From Flavobacterium sp. 5 (GTDB lineage: Bacteria; Bacteroidota; Bacteroidia; Flavobacteriales; Flavobacteriaceae), in contig NZ_PHUE01000001.1 of NCBI RefSeq assembly GCF_002813295.1, positions 744,001 to 808,000 on the forward strand: 64,000 nucleotides of DNA, written 5' to 3'. Both the position numbers and the translations under genes were made by a program. Positions 53,851 to 62,721 of the stretch are shown here, piece after piece; position 1 is the first letter of the stretch, and every line of letters starts with the position of its first letter. The notes under the pieces are model-generated. The model had not been told where the DNA came from. It worked only from the letters and a program-made list of their open reading frames with translations, and searched no databases.

Positions 53851-56800
53851 ATGAGAGTTAAAGAACAAGGTCTTTATTTACCCGAATTTGAGCACGACAA
53901 CTGTGGCGCAGGATTTATATGTAATTTGAACGGAATTAAGTCTAATGACATTATTCATAAGGCTCTGGACATCCTAATTAAGTTAGAACATCGTGGAGCT
54001 GTAAGCTCGGATGGAAGAACTGGAGATGGAGCTGGAATCTTATTTGATATACCACATGATTTCTTTAAAAAAGTATGTGATTTTGAAATTCCAGAAGTTA
54101 GAGAGTATGCTGTAGGTATGGCTTTTATGCCAAAAAGCATTAATCAAGTTGCTTTTTGTAAACAAACTTTTGAATCCGCCATAAAAGATCAGAATCTATC
54201 TATTTTAGGATGGAGAGATGTTCCTGTAGATGTTTCTAATTTAGGGCAAATAGCAGCTGAGAAAGAACCAACGGTTAAACAAGTATTTGTTGGTAAAAAC
54301 GGTTTAGATATTACTGAGCAACAATTCAATGCCAAATTATTTATGGCTAGAAAAATTGCTGAGCACACGATTCGCAACTCAAGAACTTCTGAAAGTCATA
54401 TGTTTTACTTTTCAAGTTGTTCTACTACTACTATAATATATAAAGGTCTATTGATGCCAGAAGATATCAGTAGATATTATACCGATTTAATGGATAGCGA
54501 TTTAGTAACTCGCTTAGCATTAGTTCACCAACGTTTCTCTACCAATACTTTCCCATCATGGGATTTGGCACAACCATTTAGATATATGTGTCACAATGGT
54601 GAGATCAATACATTAAGAGGAAACGTGAGCAGAATGCGTGCTCGTGAAGAATTAATGAAAAGTGATGTTTTTGGAGATGATTTGAAAAAATTATTCCCAA
54701 TCATCTTAGAAGGAAAATCAGATTCAGCTTCTATGGATATGGTTGTTGAGTTATTATTGATGACTGGTCGTTCTTTACCAGAAGTTATGATGATGGTTGT
54801 TCCTGAAGCTTGGGAAAAACACAAAACCATGTCTGATGAGAAAAAAGCATTCTACGAATACAATGCATGCATCATGGAACCATGGGATGGTCCAGCTTCG
54901 ATTCCATTTACTGATGGAAACGTTATTGGAGCATTATTAGATAGAAATGGATTGCGTCCTTCACGTTATACTTTAACTAAAAGTGGTTTTGTTATCATGT
55001 CATCAGAAATTGGTGTATTGGATGTAAAACCAGAAGATGTAGTTCAACATGGAAGATTAGAGCCAGGAAAAATGTTCTTGGTTGACATGAATGAAGGCCG
55101 TATTATTGAAGATGATGAAATCAAACATTCAGTAGTAACTAAACGTCCTTATAGAGAATGGTTGGATAATAATTTGTTACAATTGGCTCAAATTCCATAT
55201 ACGAATAATCCAATTCCAACTGAAGAAACAGAATTCGAAACTAGACAGCGTTTGTTCGGATACACTATTGAGGATTTGAAAACTATCATTAATCCAATGG
55301 GAGGTCAAGGTAATGAAGCCTTAAGCTCTATGGGTAATGACACTCCTCTTGCAGTTTTATCAGATCAGCCTCAATTGTTGTATAATTATTTCAAACAGTT
55401 ATTTGCTCAAGTTACCAACCCTCCTTTGGATGGTATTCGTGAAGAAATAATCACAGATACAAGTTTAGCAGTTGGTGCAGATTACAACATCTTCGATATC
55501 ACTGATATTCATTGTAAAAAAATAAAAATTCAAAACCCTGTTATCTCTAATGAGGATTTGGATAAAATAAGAAACATTGATCATGCCGATTTTAAATCTG
55601 CTACTATTTCTACTTTATACAAAATAGAAAAAGGAGTAAATGGTTTAGAGCGTGCTTTAGAAAAATGTGTACAAGCAACTTTTAAAGCAGTTAACGAAGG
55701 TGCAAATATCATTATACTTTCTGATAGAGGTGTTAGTGAAAAAATGGCTCCAATACCAATGTTATTGGCAACATCTTATATTCACCACTCTTTGAATCTT
55801 TTAAAAGTTCGTTCAAATTTTGGCATCATCATCGAATCTGCTGAACCACGTGAGCCGCATCATTTTGCTTTATTATTTGGATATGGTGCTAGTGCGATCA
55901 ACCCTTACATGGTAAATGAAATTCTTCATGACCAAGTAAATCAAGGTTTTATTACAGGAGTAAAAGCAGATTATGCAATTACAAACTATAATAAAGCTAT
56001 TGCAAAAGGGATTCTGAAAATTATGAACAAAATAGGAATCTCTACTTTACATTCTTATAAAGCAGCTCAGATTTTTGAAATTCTAGGTTTAAATAAAACT
56101 TTTACTTCTAAATACTTCCCTTATACTCCTTCAAGAATAGAAGGTATTGGTCTAATGGAAATTGAAAGAGAAGTTAAGAAAAGACACCAAAACGCTTTCC
56201 CAAAATCTAAAATTGCAAATCTATTGCCATTAGAAATTGGTGGAATTTACAGATGGAGAAGAAATGGTGAAAAACACATGTTCAATCCAACTACAATCTC
56301 AAAATTGCAGCAAGCGGTTCGATTGAATAGCCCAGAAAGCTATAAAGAATACTCTAATATGGTTAATGAACAAAGTGAAAACTTGATGACCATTAGAGGT
56401 TTATTTGAATTTAATAATTTAGATCCAATTTCTATTGACGAAGTAGAACCATGGACTGAAATTGTGAAAAAATTCAAAACTGGAGCTATGTCTTACGGAT
56501 CTATCAGCCAGGAAGCTCACGAAAATCTAGCGATTGCGATGAACAGAATTGGAGGTAAATCTAATTCTGGTGAAGGTGGAGAAAACCCAAAACGTTTCCA
56601 AAAAGAATTGAATGGTGACTCTAAAAATAGTGCTATCAAACAAGTAGCATCTGGACGATTTGGAGTATCTATCAACTATTTGACAAATGCTCAAGAGATT
56701 CAGATAAAAATGGCTCAAGGTGCAAAACCTGGAGAAGGTGGTCAATTACCTGGTGAAAAAGTTGTGCCTTGGATTGCAGAAACAAGAAATTCTACTCCTT

Positions 56801-58368
56801 ATGTAGGTCTTATTTCTCCTCCTCCGCACCACGATATTTACTCTATTGAAGATTTATCTCAATTGATATTTGATTTAAAAAATGCCAACAGAGAAGCTAG
56901 AGTTAACGTTAAGTTAGTTGCTGAAGTTGGAGTTGGAACTATTGCTGCTGGTGTTGCTAAAGCAAAAGCAGACGTTATATTAATTTCTGGATATGATGGA
57001 GGAACAGGTGCTGCACCATTAACTTCATTACAACATACAGGTATTCCATGGGAACTTGGTCTTGCCGAAGCACAGCAAACTTTAATATTGAATGATTTAA
57101 GAAGCCGTGTGGTTTTAGAATGTGATGGTCAATTGAAAACGGGACGTGACGTAGCTATCGCTGCCTTACTTGGTGCTGAAGAATTTGGATTTGCAACTGC
57201 ACCTCTTGTAGCTTCAGGTTGTATCATGATGAGAGCTTGCCACTTGAATACTTGCCCAGTAGGTATTGCAACACAAGATCCTGAATTGAGAAAGAATTTC
57301 AAAGGAACTCCAGAGCACATTATTAACTTCATGTACTTTATCGCTGAAGAGTTAAGAGAAATTATGGCTCAACTTGGTTTCAGAACATTGAAAGAAATGG
57401 TTGGACAATCTCAAAAACTAAATGTTAATAAAGCTATCAAGCATTATAAAGCAAATGGTTTAGATTTATCTACTATTCTTTACAAACCAGAGAAAGCAAA
57501 AACAGTTCCAAATCACAATACAACTACTCAAGATCACGCATTAGAAAATGTACTTGATTTTGACATTATAAAAGCAGCTATTCCTTCTATTTATAGAAAA
57601 GAAAGAACTAGAGTTACATTTGATATCAAAAATACAGACCGTTCTGTAGGTGCGATTTTAAGTAATGAAATTTCAAAAATATATGGTTCTCAAGGATTAC
57701 CTGAAGATACTATTCTTGTTGACTTTACAGGTTCTGCAGGACAAAGTTTTGGAGCTTTTGCTACTAATGGATTATCATTTAAGATTCATGGAAACTGTAA
57801 TGACTATTTAGGAAAAGGACTTTCTGGAGGTAAATTAATTATCAAAGTACCACCTACAGCTACTTTTGTACCAGAAGATAATATTATTATTGGTAACGTG
57901 GCTCTATACGGTGCAATCACTGGAGAGGCTTATATCAATGGTATGGCTGGAGAACGTTTTGCAGTTAGAAACTCTGGAGCTACTGCTGTTGTTGAAGGAA
58001 TTGGAGACCACGGTTGTGAATACATGACTGGAGGAACAGTAGTTATTCTTGGTAAAACAGGAAGAAACTTCGCAGCTGGTATGAGCGGTGGTGTTGCTTA
58101 TGTTTATGACGACAAAAAGAAATTTGAAGATGGATTGTGCAATATGGAAATGGTTGCCTTAGAAACATTAGAAGAAGAAGATTTAGCTAAATTAAAACGC
58201 TTGATCAAAAATCATTCAATGTACACCAATAGTCCTTTAGCGAAACGCTTATTAGGAGATTGGGAAAATGAGAGCAAACATTTCATAAAAGTTATGCCAA
58301 CAGATTACAAAAAAGCATTACAAAGATTGGCAGAAGAAAAGCAAATTCAAGAATTAATAGCACAATAG
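53851..58368 (+). CDS. gltB: Glutamate synthase large subunit
   Basis: 1505 aa, the full bacterial alpha subunit. A 17-residue propeptide precedes C18 (EFEHDNCGAGF), the N-terminal nucleophile of the class II glutaminase domain (about 18-430). Then come the central domain (about 470-760), the FMN-binding synthase domain (about 800-1190; GGENPKRF, AQGAKPGEGGQLPGEK, DGGTGAAPLTS) with the 3Fe-4S cysteines C1124, C1130 and C1135, and the GXGXG beta-helix (about 1240-1440). With GltD it converts glutamine and 2-oxoglutarate to two glutamates. gltD starts 2 bp downstream. Confidence 0.98.
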   Translation: MRVKEQGLYLPEFEHDNCGAGFICNLNGIKSNDIIHKALDILIKLEHRGAVSSDGRTGDGAGILFDIPHDFFKKVCDFEIPEVREYAVGMAFMPKSINQVAFCKQTFESAIKDQNLSILGWRDVPVDVSNLGQIAAEKEPTVKQVFVGKNGLDITEQQFNAKLFMARKIAEHTIRNSRTSESHMFYFSSCSTTTIIYKGLLMPEDISRYYTDLMDSDLVTRLALVHQRFSTNTFPSWDLAQPFRYMCHNGEINTLRGNVSRMRAREELMKSDVFGDDLKKLFPIILEGKSDSASMDMVVELLLMTGRSLPEVMMMVVPEAWEKHKTMSDEKKAFYEYNACIMEPWDGPASIPFTDGNVIGALLDRNGLRPSRYTLTKSGFVIMSSEIGVLDVKPEDVVQHGRLEPGKMFLVDMNEGRIIEDDEIKHSVVTKRPYREWLDNNLLQLAQIPYTNNPIPTEETEFETRQRLFGYTIEDLKTIINPMGGQGNEALSSMGNDTPLAVLSDQPQLLYNYFKQLFAQVTNPPLDGIREEIITDTSLAVGADYNIFDITDIHCKKIKIQNPVISNEDLDKIRNIDHADFKSATISTLYKIEKGVNGLERALEKCVQATFKAVNEGANIIILSDRGVSEKMAPIPMLLATSYIHHSLNLLKVRSNFGIIIESAEPREPHHFALLFGYGASAINPYMVNEILHDQVNQGFITGVKADYAITNYNKAIAKGILKIMNKIGISTLHSYKAAQIFEILGLNKTFTSKYFPYTPSRIEGIGLMEIEREVKKRHQNAFPKSKIANLLPLEIGGIYRWRRNGEKHMFNPTTISKLQQAVRLNSPESYKEYSNMVNEQSENLMTIRGLFEFNNLDPISIDEVEPWTEIVKKFKTGAMSYGSISQEAHENLAIAMNRIGGKSNSGEGGENPKRFQKELNGDSKNSAIKQVASGRFGVSINYLTNAQEIQIKMAQGAKPGEGGQLPGEKVVPWIAETRNSTPYVGLISPPPHHDIYSIEDLSQLIFDLKNANREARVNVKLVAEVGVGTIAAGVAKAKADVILISGYDGGTGAAPLTSLQHTGIPWELGLAEAQQTLILNDLRSRVVLECDGQLKTGRDVAIAALLGAEEFGFATAPLVASGCIMMRACHLNTCPVGIATQDPELRKNFKGTPEHIINFMYFIAEELREIMAQLGFRTLKEMVGQSQKLNVNKAIKHYKANGLDLSTILYKPEKAKTVPNHNTTTQDHALENVLDFDIIKAAIPSIYRKERTRVTFDIKNTDRSVGAILSNEISKIYGSQGLPEDTILVDFTGSAGQSFGAFATNGLSFKIHGNCNDYLGKGLSGGKLIIKVPPTATFVPEDNIIIGNVALYGAITGEAYINGMAGERFAVRNSGATAVVEGIGDHGCEYMTGGTVVILGKTGRNFAAGMSGGVAYVYDDKKKFEDGLCNMEMVALETLEEEDLAKLKRLIKNHSMYTNSPLAKRLLGDWENESKHFIKVMPTDYKKALQRLAEEKQIQELIAQ

Positions 58369-58370
58369 TC

Positions 58371-59825
58371 ATGGGGAAAATAGGAGGATTTAAAGAATAT
58401 AATAGAGCCGACGAAAGTAACGTTGCTGTTCAAGAAAGAGTTACAAATTATAATGAGTTTACAATTCCGTTATCAAAAGAAAAAATCAAAGAACAAGGTT
58501 CTAGATGTATGGATTGCGGAATTCCATTTTGCCATAGTTCTTGCCCATTAGGAAATTTAATTCCTGATTTTAATGACATGGTACACCAAGAAGAATGGGA
58601 AAGTGCATTGGAAATTTTACAATCAACCAATAACTTTCCAGAATTTACAGGTCGTTTATGTCCTGCTCCATGTGAAAAATCATGTGTACTAGGAATAATA
58701 CAAGAACCAGTTGCTATCGAGAACATTGAAAAAAATATTATCGAAAGAGGTTTTGCTGAAGGATGGATCAAACCACAAACTCCAGAAGTAAGAACAGGAA
58801 AAACTATTGCTGTAATTGGATCTGGTCCTGCTGGATTGGCTGCTGCTCAACAATTAAACCGTGCAGGTCATACTGTTACTGTTTTCGAAAGAGACAATGC
58901 AATAGGAGGTTTATTACGTTATGGAATTCCAAATTTTAAATTAGAAAAAGGAATTATAGACAGACGTGTTAAAGTATTAGAAGCTGAAGGAATTACTTTT
59001 AAAACGAATATAAACGTAGGTGTTAACTTTAGTGTAGAAGAATTAAATTCTTTTGATTCTATCGTATTATGCGGTGGAGCTACCGAAAGAAGAGGATTAC
59101 CTACTAAAGGTGCAGACAGTAAAGGTGTTGTTCAAGCAATGGATTTCTTGACACAACAAACTAAAGTAGTTTTTGGTGAAAAAATAGAAGATCAAGTATT
59201 AGCTACTGGTAAAGATGTTATCGTTATCGGTGGTGGTGATACAGGTTCTGACTGTGTTGGAACTTCAAACAGACATGGTGCAAAATCGGTTACGAATTTT
59301 GAAATCATGCCAAAACCACCAATCGGAAGAAGTGAAACTACTCCTTGGCCATTTTGGCCTTTACAGTTGAAAACATCTTCATCTCATGAAGAAGGATGTG
59401 ATAGAAACTGGTTAATTAATACTAAAGAATTCCTTGCTAACGAAAAAGGAGAATTAGTAGGATTGAAAACTGTTGAAGTTCAATGGAAATTAACTCCAGG
59501 ACAAAGACCAGAATTAATCGAAAAAGAAGGTTCTGAAAAGACTTGGCCTTGTGATTTGGCCTTGTTAGCTTTAGGGTTTACAGGTCCAGAAAAAACATTA
59601 GCAGAGCAATTAGGTTTAGAAGTTGATTTTAGAACTAATTATAAAGCTACCAATTATCAAACGAATGTTCCTCACATCTTCACTGCTGGAGATATGAGAA
59701 GAGGACAATCTTTAATTGTATGGGCTATCTCTGAAGGTCGTGAAGCTGCAAGAGAAGTTGATTTATATTTGATGGGGTATAGCAATTTGCCAACAAAAGG
59801 AAATGGTGATTTACCTGCTTTGTAA
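58371..59825 (+). CDS. gltD: Glutamate synthase small subunit
   Basis: 484 aa. The N-terminal domain carries two 4Fe-4S cysteine clusters: C46, C49, C54, C58 (RCMDCGIPFCHSSCPLGN) and C97, C101, C105 (LCPAPCEKSC). An FAD-binding GSGPAGLAAA motif follows at 151-160, then an NADPH-binding GGGDTGSDCVGTSNR and the terminal GDMRRGQSLIVWAISEGREA. It passes electrons from NAD(P)H to the FMN of GltB. The 2-bp gap to gltB indicates translational coupling. Confidence 0.98.
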   Translation: MGKIGGFKEYNRADESNVAVQERVTNYNEFTIPLSKEKIKEQGSRCMDCGIPFCHSSCPLGNLIPDFNDMVHQEEWESALEILQSTNNFPEFTGRLCPAPCEKSCVLGIIQEPVAIENIEKNIIERGFAEGWIKPQTPEVRTGKTIAVIGSGPAGLAAAQQLNRAGHTVTVFERDNAIGGLLRYGIPNFKLEKGIIDRRVKVLEAEGITFKTNINVGVNFSVEELNSFDSIVLCGGATERRGLPTKGADSKGVVQAMDFLTQQTKVVFGEKIEDQVLATGKDVIVIGGGDTGSDCVGTSNRHGAKSVTNFEIMPKPPIGRSETTPWPFWPLQLKTSSSHEEGCDRNWLINTKEFLANEKGELVGLKTVEVQWKLTPGQRPELIEKEGSEKTWPCDLALLALGFTGPEKTLAEQLGLEVDFRTNYKATNYQTNVPHIFTAGDMRRGQSLIVWAISEGREAAREVDLYLMGYSNLPTKGNGDLPAL

Positions 59826-59845
59826 TATTTGAAACAATAAATTAA

Positions 59846-59888
59846 AAAATCCCTTGATATCATTTTTATCAAGGGATTTATTTTTTAA
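59846..59888 (+). terminator. gltBD terminator
   Basis: The stem AAATCCCTTGAT / ATCAAGGGATTT is followed by a T-rich tail. Confidence 0.92.
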
Positions 59889-60095
59889 ATCAGATTAAAA
59901 TTTCAATTCGTTAAAAATTTAATTATTTATCAAAAATTACGTTAACGAATTATTCATTAAATCATTCGATATTTGATTTATTAGATATCTTATAGTTTTT
60001 TTTTAAAAACATAAAAGTTAAAAAAATCAACAAACACGAAGTATTTGTTACAATAAAAACAAATTGTTATATTTTGTTAAATAGTTTCAAATTGT

Positions 60096-60126
60096 TTGGT
60101 CGTAATATCAAAGAATAATAAATTTG
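60096..60126 (+). promoter_or_regulatory. Promoter of lysA: TTG then TAAATTTG
   Basis: TTG (60096-60098), 20-nt spacer, TAAATTTG (60119-60126), then 23 nt to the ATG. No lysine riboswitch-like structure was seen. Confidence 0.6.
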
Positions 60127-60149
60127 TAAAAAATTAGAAATAAATAAAG

Positions 60150-61379
60150 ATGCAAGCAAACGATTTACTACACTTAGCAGAACAATTTGGAAGTCCACTT
60201 TATGTGTATGATGCAGAGAAAATACAATCCCAGTATAATCGGTTAACGAAGGCATTTTCAAAGGTTGCCAATTTACGCATAAATTACGCCATGAAGGCTT
60301 TATCCAATGTTGCCATTCTTCAGCTATTAAGAGATATGGGATCTGGATTAGATACGGTTTCCATTCAAGAAGTACTATTGGGTTTACATGCTGGTTATGC
60401 TCCAGAAAAAATATTTTACACACCAAACGGTGTTTCCCTAGAAGAAATAGAAGAAGTACATGCATTAGGTGTACAAATTAATATTGACAACTTATCTATA
60501 TTGGAGCAATTTGGTGCAAAACACCCACATGTTCCAGTTTGTATACGCATCAATCCACACGTTATGGCAGGTGGAAACGCTAACATTTCAGTAGGACATA
60601 TCGATAGTAAATTTGGTATTTCTGTACACCAGTTGCCTCATTTGGTACGTATTGTTGAGAATACAAACATGAATATTGTTGGTATCCACATGCATACTGG
60701 ATCGGACATTTTGGATATTGAAGTATTTTTATATGCAGCTGAAATTTTATTTGATGCAGCAAAAAACTTCAAAAACTTAGAGTTTTTAGATTTCGGAAGC
60801 GGATTCAAAGTTCCTTACAAAAAAGATGATATCGCAACTGACATAGATGAATTAGGTAAAAAATTATCTAAAAGATTCAATGCTTTCTGTACAGAATACG
60901 GTAAAGATTTGACTTTAATATTTGAACCAGGAAAATTCTTAGTGAGTGAAGCCGGATTCTTTTTAGCTAAAGTAAACGTAGTAAAGCAAACTACTTCTAC
61001 TGTTTTTGCAGGAATTGATAGTGGATTTAATCACTTGATTCGTCCAATGCTTTATGGTTCTCAGCATTTTATTGAAAACATATCTAATCCAAAAGGAAAA
61101 GAGCGTTTTTACTCTGTTGTAGGATACATTTGCGAAACAGATACTTTTGCAACCAACAGAAGAATTTCAGAAATAAAAGAAGGAGATATTTTATCTTTCC
61201 GTAACGCTGGAGCTTATTGCTTCTCAATGTCTTCTAATTATAATTCCAGATACAAACCAGCTGAAGTATTATGGATGAATGGTAAAGGATATTTGATCAG
61301 AGCACATGAAAAATTTGAAGATTTATTACAAAATCAAATTTCATTGCCAGTAGAAAAGAAAGAAACTGCAACAGTTTAA
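60150..61379 (+). CDS. lysA: Diaminopimelate decarboxylase
   Basis: 409 aa, fold-type III PLP enzyme. PLP lysine K49 is in NYAMKALSN. Other family motifs are DTVSIQEVLLGLHAG, GHIDSKFGI, GIHMHTGSDI, DFGSGFKVPY and the substrate/PLP loop FEPGKFLVSEAGF, with CETDTFATNR as the dimer-contributed Cys motif. It makes lysine from meso-diaminopimelate in the cytoplasm. It is monocistronic with promoter and terminator. Confidence 0.97.
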   Translation: MQANDLLHLAEQFGSPLYVYDAEKIQSQYNRLTKAFSKVANLRINYAMKALSNVAILQLLRDMGSGLDTVSIQEVLLGLHAGYAPEKIFYTPNGVSLEEIEEVHALGVQINIDNLSILEQFGAKHPHVPVCIRINPHVMAGGNANISVGHIDSKFGISVHQLPHLVRIVENTNMNIVGIHMHTGSDILDIEVFLYAAEILFDAAKNFKNLEFLDFGSGFKVPYKKDDIATDIDELGKKLSKRFNAFCTEYGKDLTLIFEPGKFLVSEAGFFLAKVNVVKQTTSTVFAGIDSGFNHLIRPMLYGSQHFIENISNPKGKERFYSVVGYICETDTFATNRRISEIKEGDILSFRNAGAYCFSMSSNYNSRYKPAEVLWMNGKGYLIRAHEKFEDLLQNQISLPVEKKETATV

Positions 61380-61383
61380 TAAC

Positions 61384-61417
61384 TAAAAATCCCGAAATAA
61401 CATTCGGGATTTTTTTA
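61384..61417 (+). terminator. lysA terminator
   Basis: The stem AAAATCCCGAA / TTCGGGATTTT is followed by T. Confidence 0.93.
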
Positions 61418-61479
61418 TGTCAAAAAACTGATTTTGATTACTATTGTAGATAAAAACAAAGAAGTACTATGTTTGTCTT

Positions 61480-61565
61480 TAGCCCTGATCGAAACGGCAT
61501 CCTTTTCTTTTTTCCTTTAAAAAAGAAAAGATATAGTGTAGAGCAGGTACAATGTTCCTAAAAAT
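61480..61565 (+). ncRNA. Flavo-1-like structured RNA repeat, copy 5 of 5
   Basis: It begins TAGCCCTGATCGAAACGGC and ends with GAGCAGG...GTTCCTAAAAA. The central hairpin is perfect: CTTTTCTTTTTT (61502-61513), loop CCTTT, AAAAAAGAAAAG (61519-61530). Loop and layout match copy 2, while the stem sequence differs with pairing preserved. Confidence 0.6.
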
Positions 61566-61614
61566 GTCTAATGTTTCTGCTCCAAAATAAAACAATAAAA
61601 CTAAATTTAAAAAA

Positions 61615-62583
61615 TCAAGGATTAACGAATTTTTCGATACTATTATGTATTGGTTTTATGGTTTTTAAATAAGCATAAATTGCTTTTAAATCATCTTCTT
61701 TCATTTTACCATACATCGTCCAGGGCATAACAGTGTTAAAAGTACCTTTTGTTACTTTATTTGGGACGTAAGTGCTGTCTGTGTAGGATTTAAAACGTTT
61801 TACAAAATCTGCTTCTGTCCATTTTCCAATACCAGTATTTTTATCCTGTGTTATATTAGCAGATTTAACTATTCCTCCCGTTACCATAGGAAACTCAAAA
61901 CCACCTGCCAATTCCATGCCTTCAATTGGTTTACCTTTATCCTGTTTAGAATGGCATTCGGAGCATGAAGCTGCATTAAAAAGATAGTCTCCATAAGCAA
62001 CTGAATTACTTTTAGATGGTATTTTAGAATAATGTGGTGCTTTTGGGATTGTATTAATTATGAAACTCATTGGAAAATCAGCAACCGATTCTGGAACCAC
62101 ATTTTTGATAGATTTTAAGCTTCTTAAATACACAATAATAGAAACCAGATCCTCTTTATCCATTTTACCAAAATTAGGATGCGGCATGACAGGAAATAAA
62201 GCCGTACCATTTTTAGTAACACCACTTGTAATTGCCCTTAAGATTTCAGCATCACTCCAATCACCAATTCCGGAAGGAGTAATATTTTTGGAATAAAAAC
62301 TTCCAGGAAACCCAAATCTTTGATCAAAAACCTCTCCACCTTTACCAAGAGTCCCTTCAACTAATGGTCCTGAAAATTCATTCCAATTTCTAGTTGAGTG
62401 GCAATCAATACAAACACAAACATTATTAGCTAAATATTTCCCGCGTTCTAATCTGCTTGTTGTCGACTCAACTTTAAGATATTCTAATTCACCAACATTA
62501 GGTAACGCGAATTTTACATACAGCAAGAATGCTACTAAACCAATTACAAGTACCAATAAAATTCTTTTAATAATTCTCTTCAT
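61615..62583 (-). CDS. Membrane-anchored diheme cytochrome c
   Basis: 322 aa. An N-terminal membrane anchor (about 8-26) is followed by two cytochrome c domains with heme sites CIDCH (58-62) and CSECH (207-211). Probable axial Met ligands lie in FPVMPHPNFG (M133) and NTVMPWTMYGKM. The layout resembles the diheme subunits of alcohol/aldehyde dehydrogenases or other periplasmic electron carriers. No dehydrogenase gene is adjacent, so the partner is unknown. Confidence 0.9.
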   Translation of the reverse strand: MKRIIKRILLVLVIGLVAFLLYVKFALPNVGELEYLKVESTTSRLERGKYLANNVCVCIDCHSTRNWNEFSGPLVEGTLGKGGEVFDQRFGFPGSFYSKNITPSGIGDWSDAEILRAITSGVTKNGTALFPVMPHPNFGKMDKEDLVSIIVYLRSLKSIKNVVPESVADFPMSFIINTIPKAPHYSKIPSKSNSVAYGDYLFNAASCSECHSKQDKGKPIEGMELAGGFEFPMVTGGIVKSANITQDKNTGIGKWTEADFVKRFKSYTDSTYVPNKVTKGTFNTVMPWTMYGKMKEDDLKAIYAYLKTIKPIHNSIEKFVNP

Positions 62584-62640
62584 AATTAAAAAATATTTAA
62601 ATAAAACTATTTCAATTTAACAGTTTTAACTTTAATTATT

Positions 62641-62648
62641 CAAAAATA
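62641..62648 (-). promoter_or_regulatory. Putative -7 box (TATTTTTG) of the cytochrome c gene
   Basis: It matches TAnnTTTG on the minus strand, 57 nt before the ATG and just after the terminator of the upstream phosphatase gene. Confidence 0.45.
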
Positions 62649-62667
62649 ACAAAAAAACATATAAAAC

Positions 62668-62706
62668 TAAAAAATCCCATTCGTCTAAACAAATGGGATT
62701 TTTTAT
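62668..62706 (-). terminator. pafA terminator
   Basis: The stem AAAATCCCATT / AATGGGATTTT lies 15 nt after the pafA stop, with a T-run on the minus strand. Confidence 0.9.
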
Positions 62707-62721
62707 TACTTCTAAAACAAT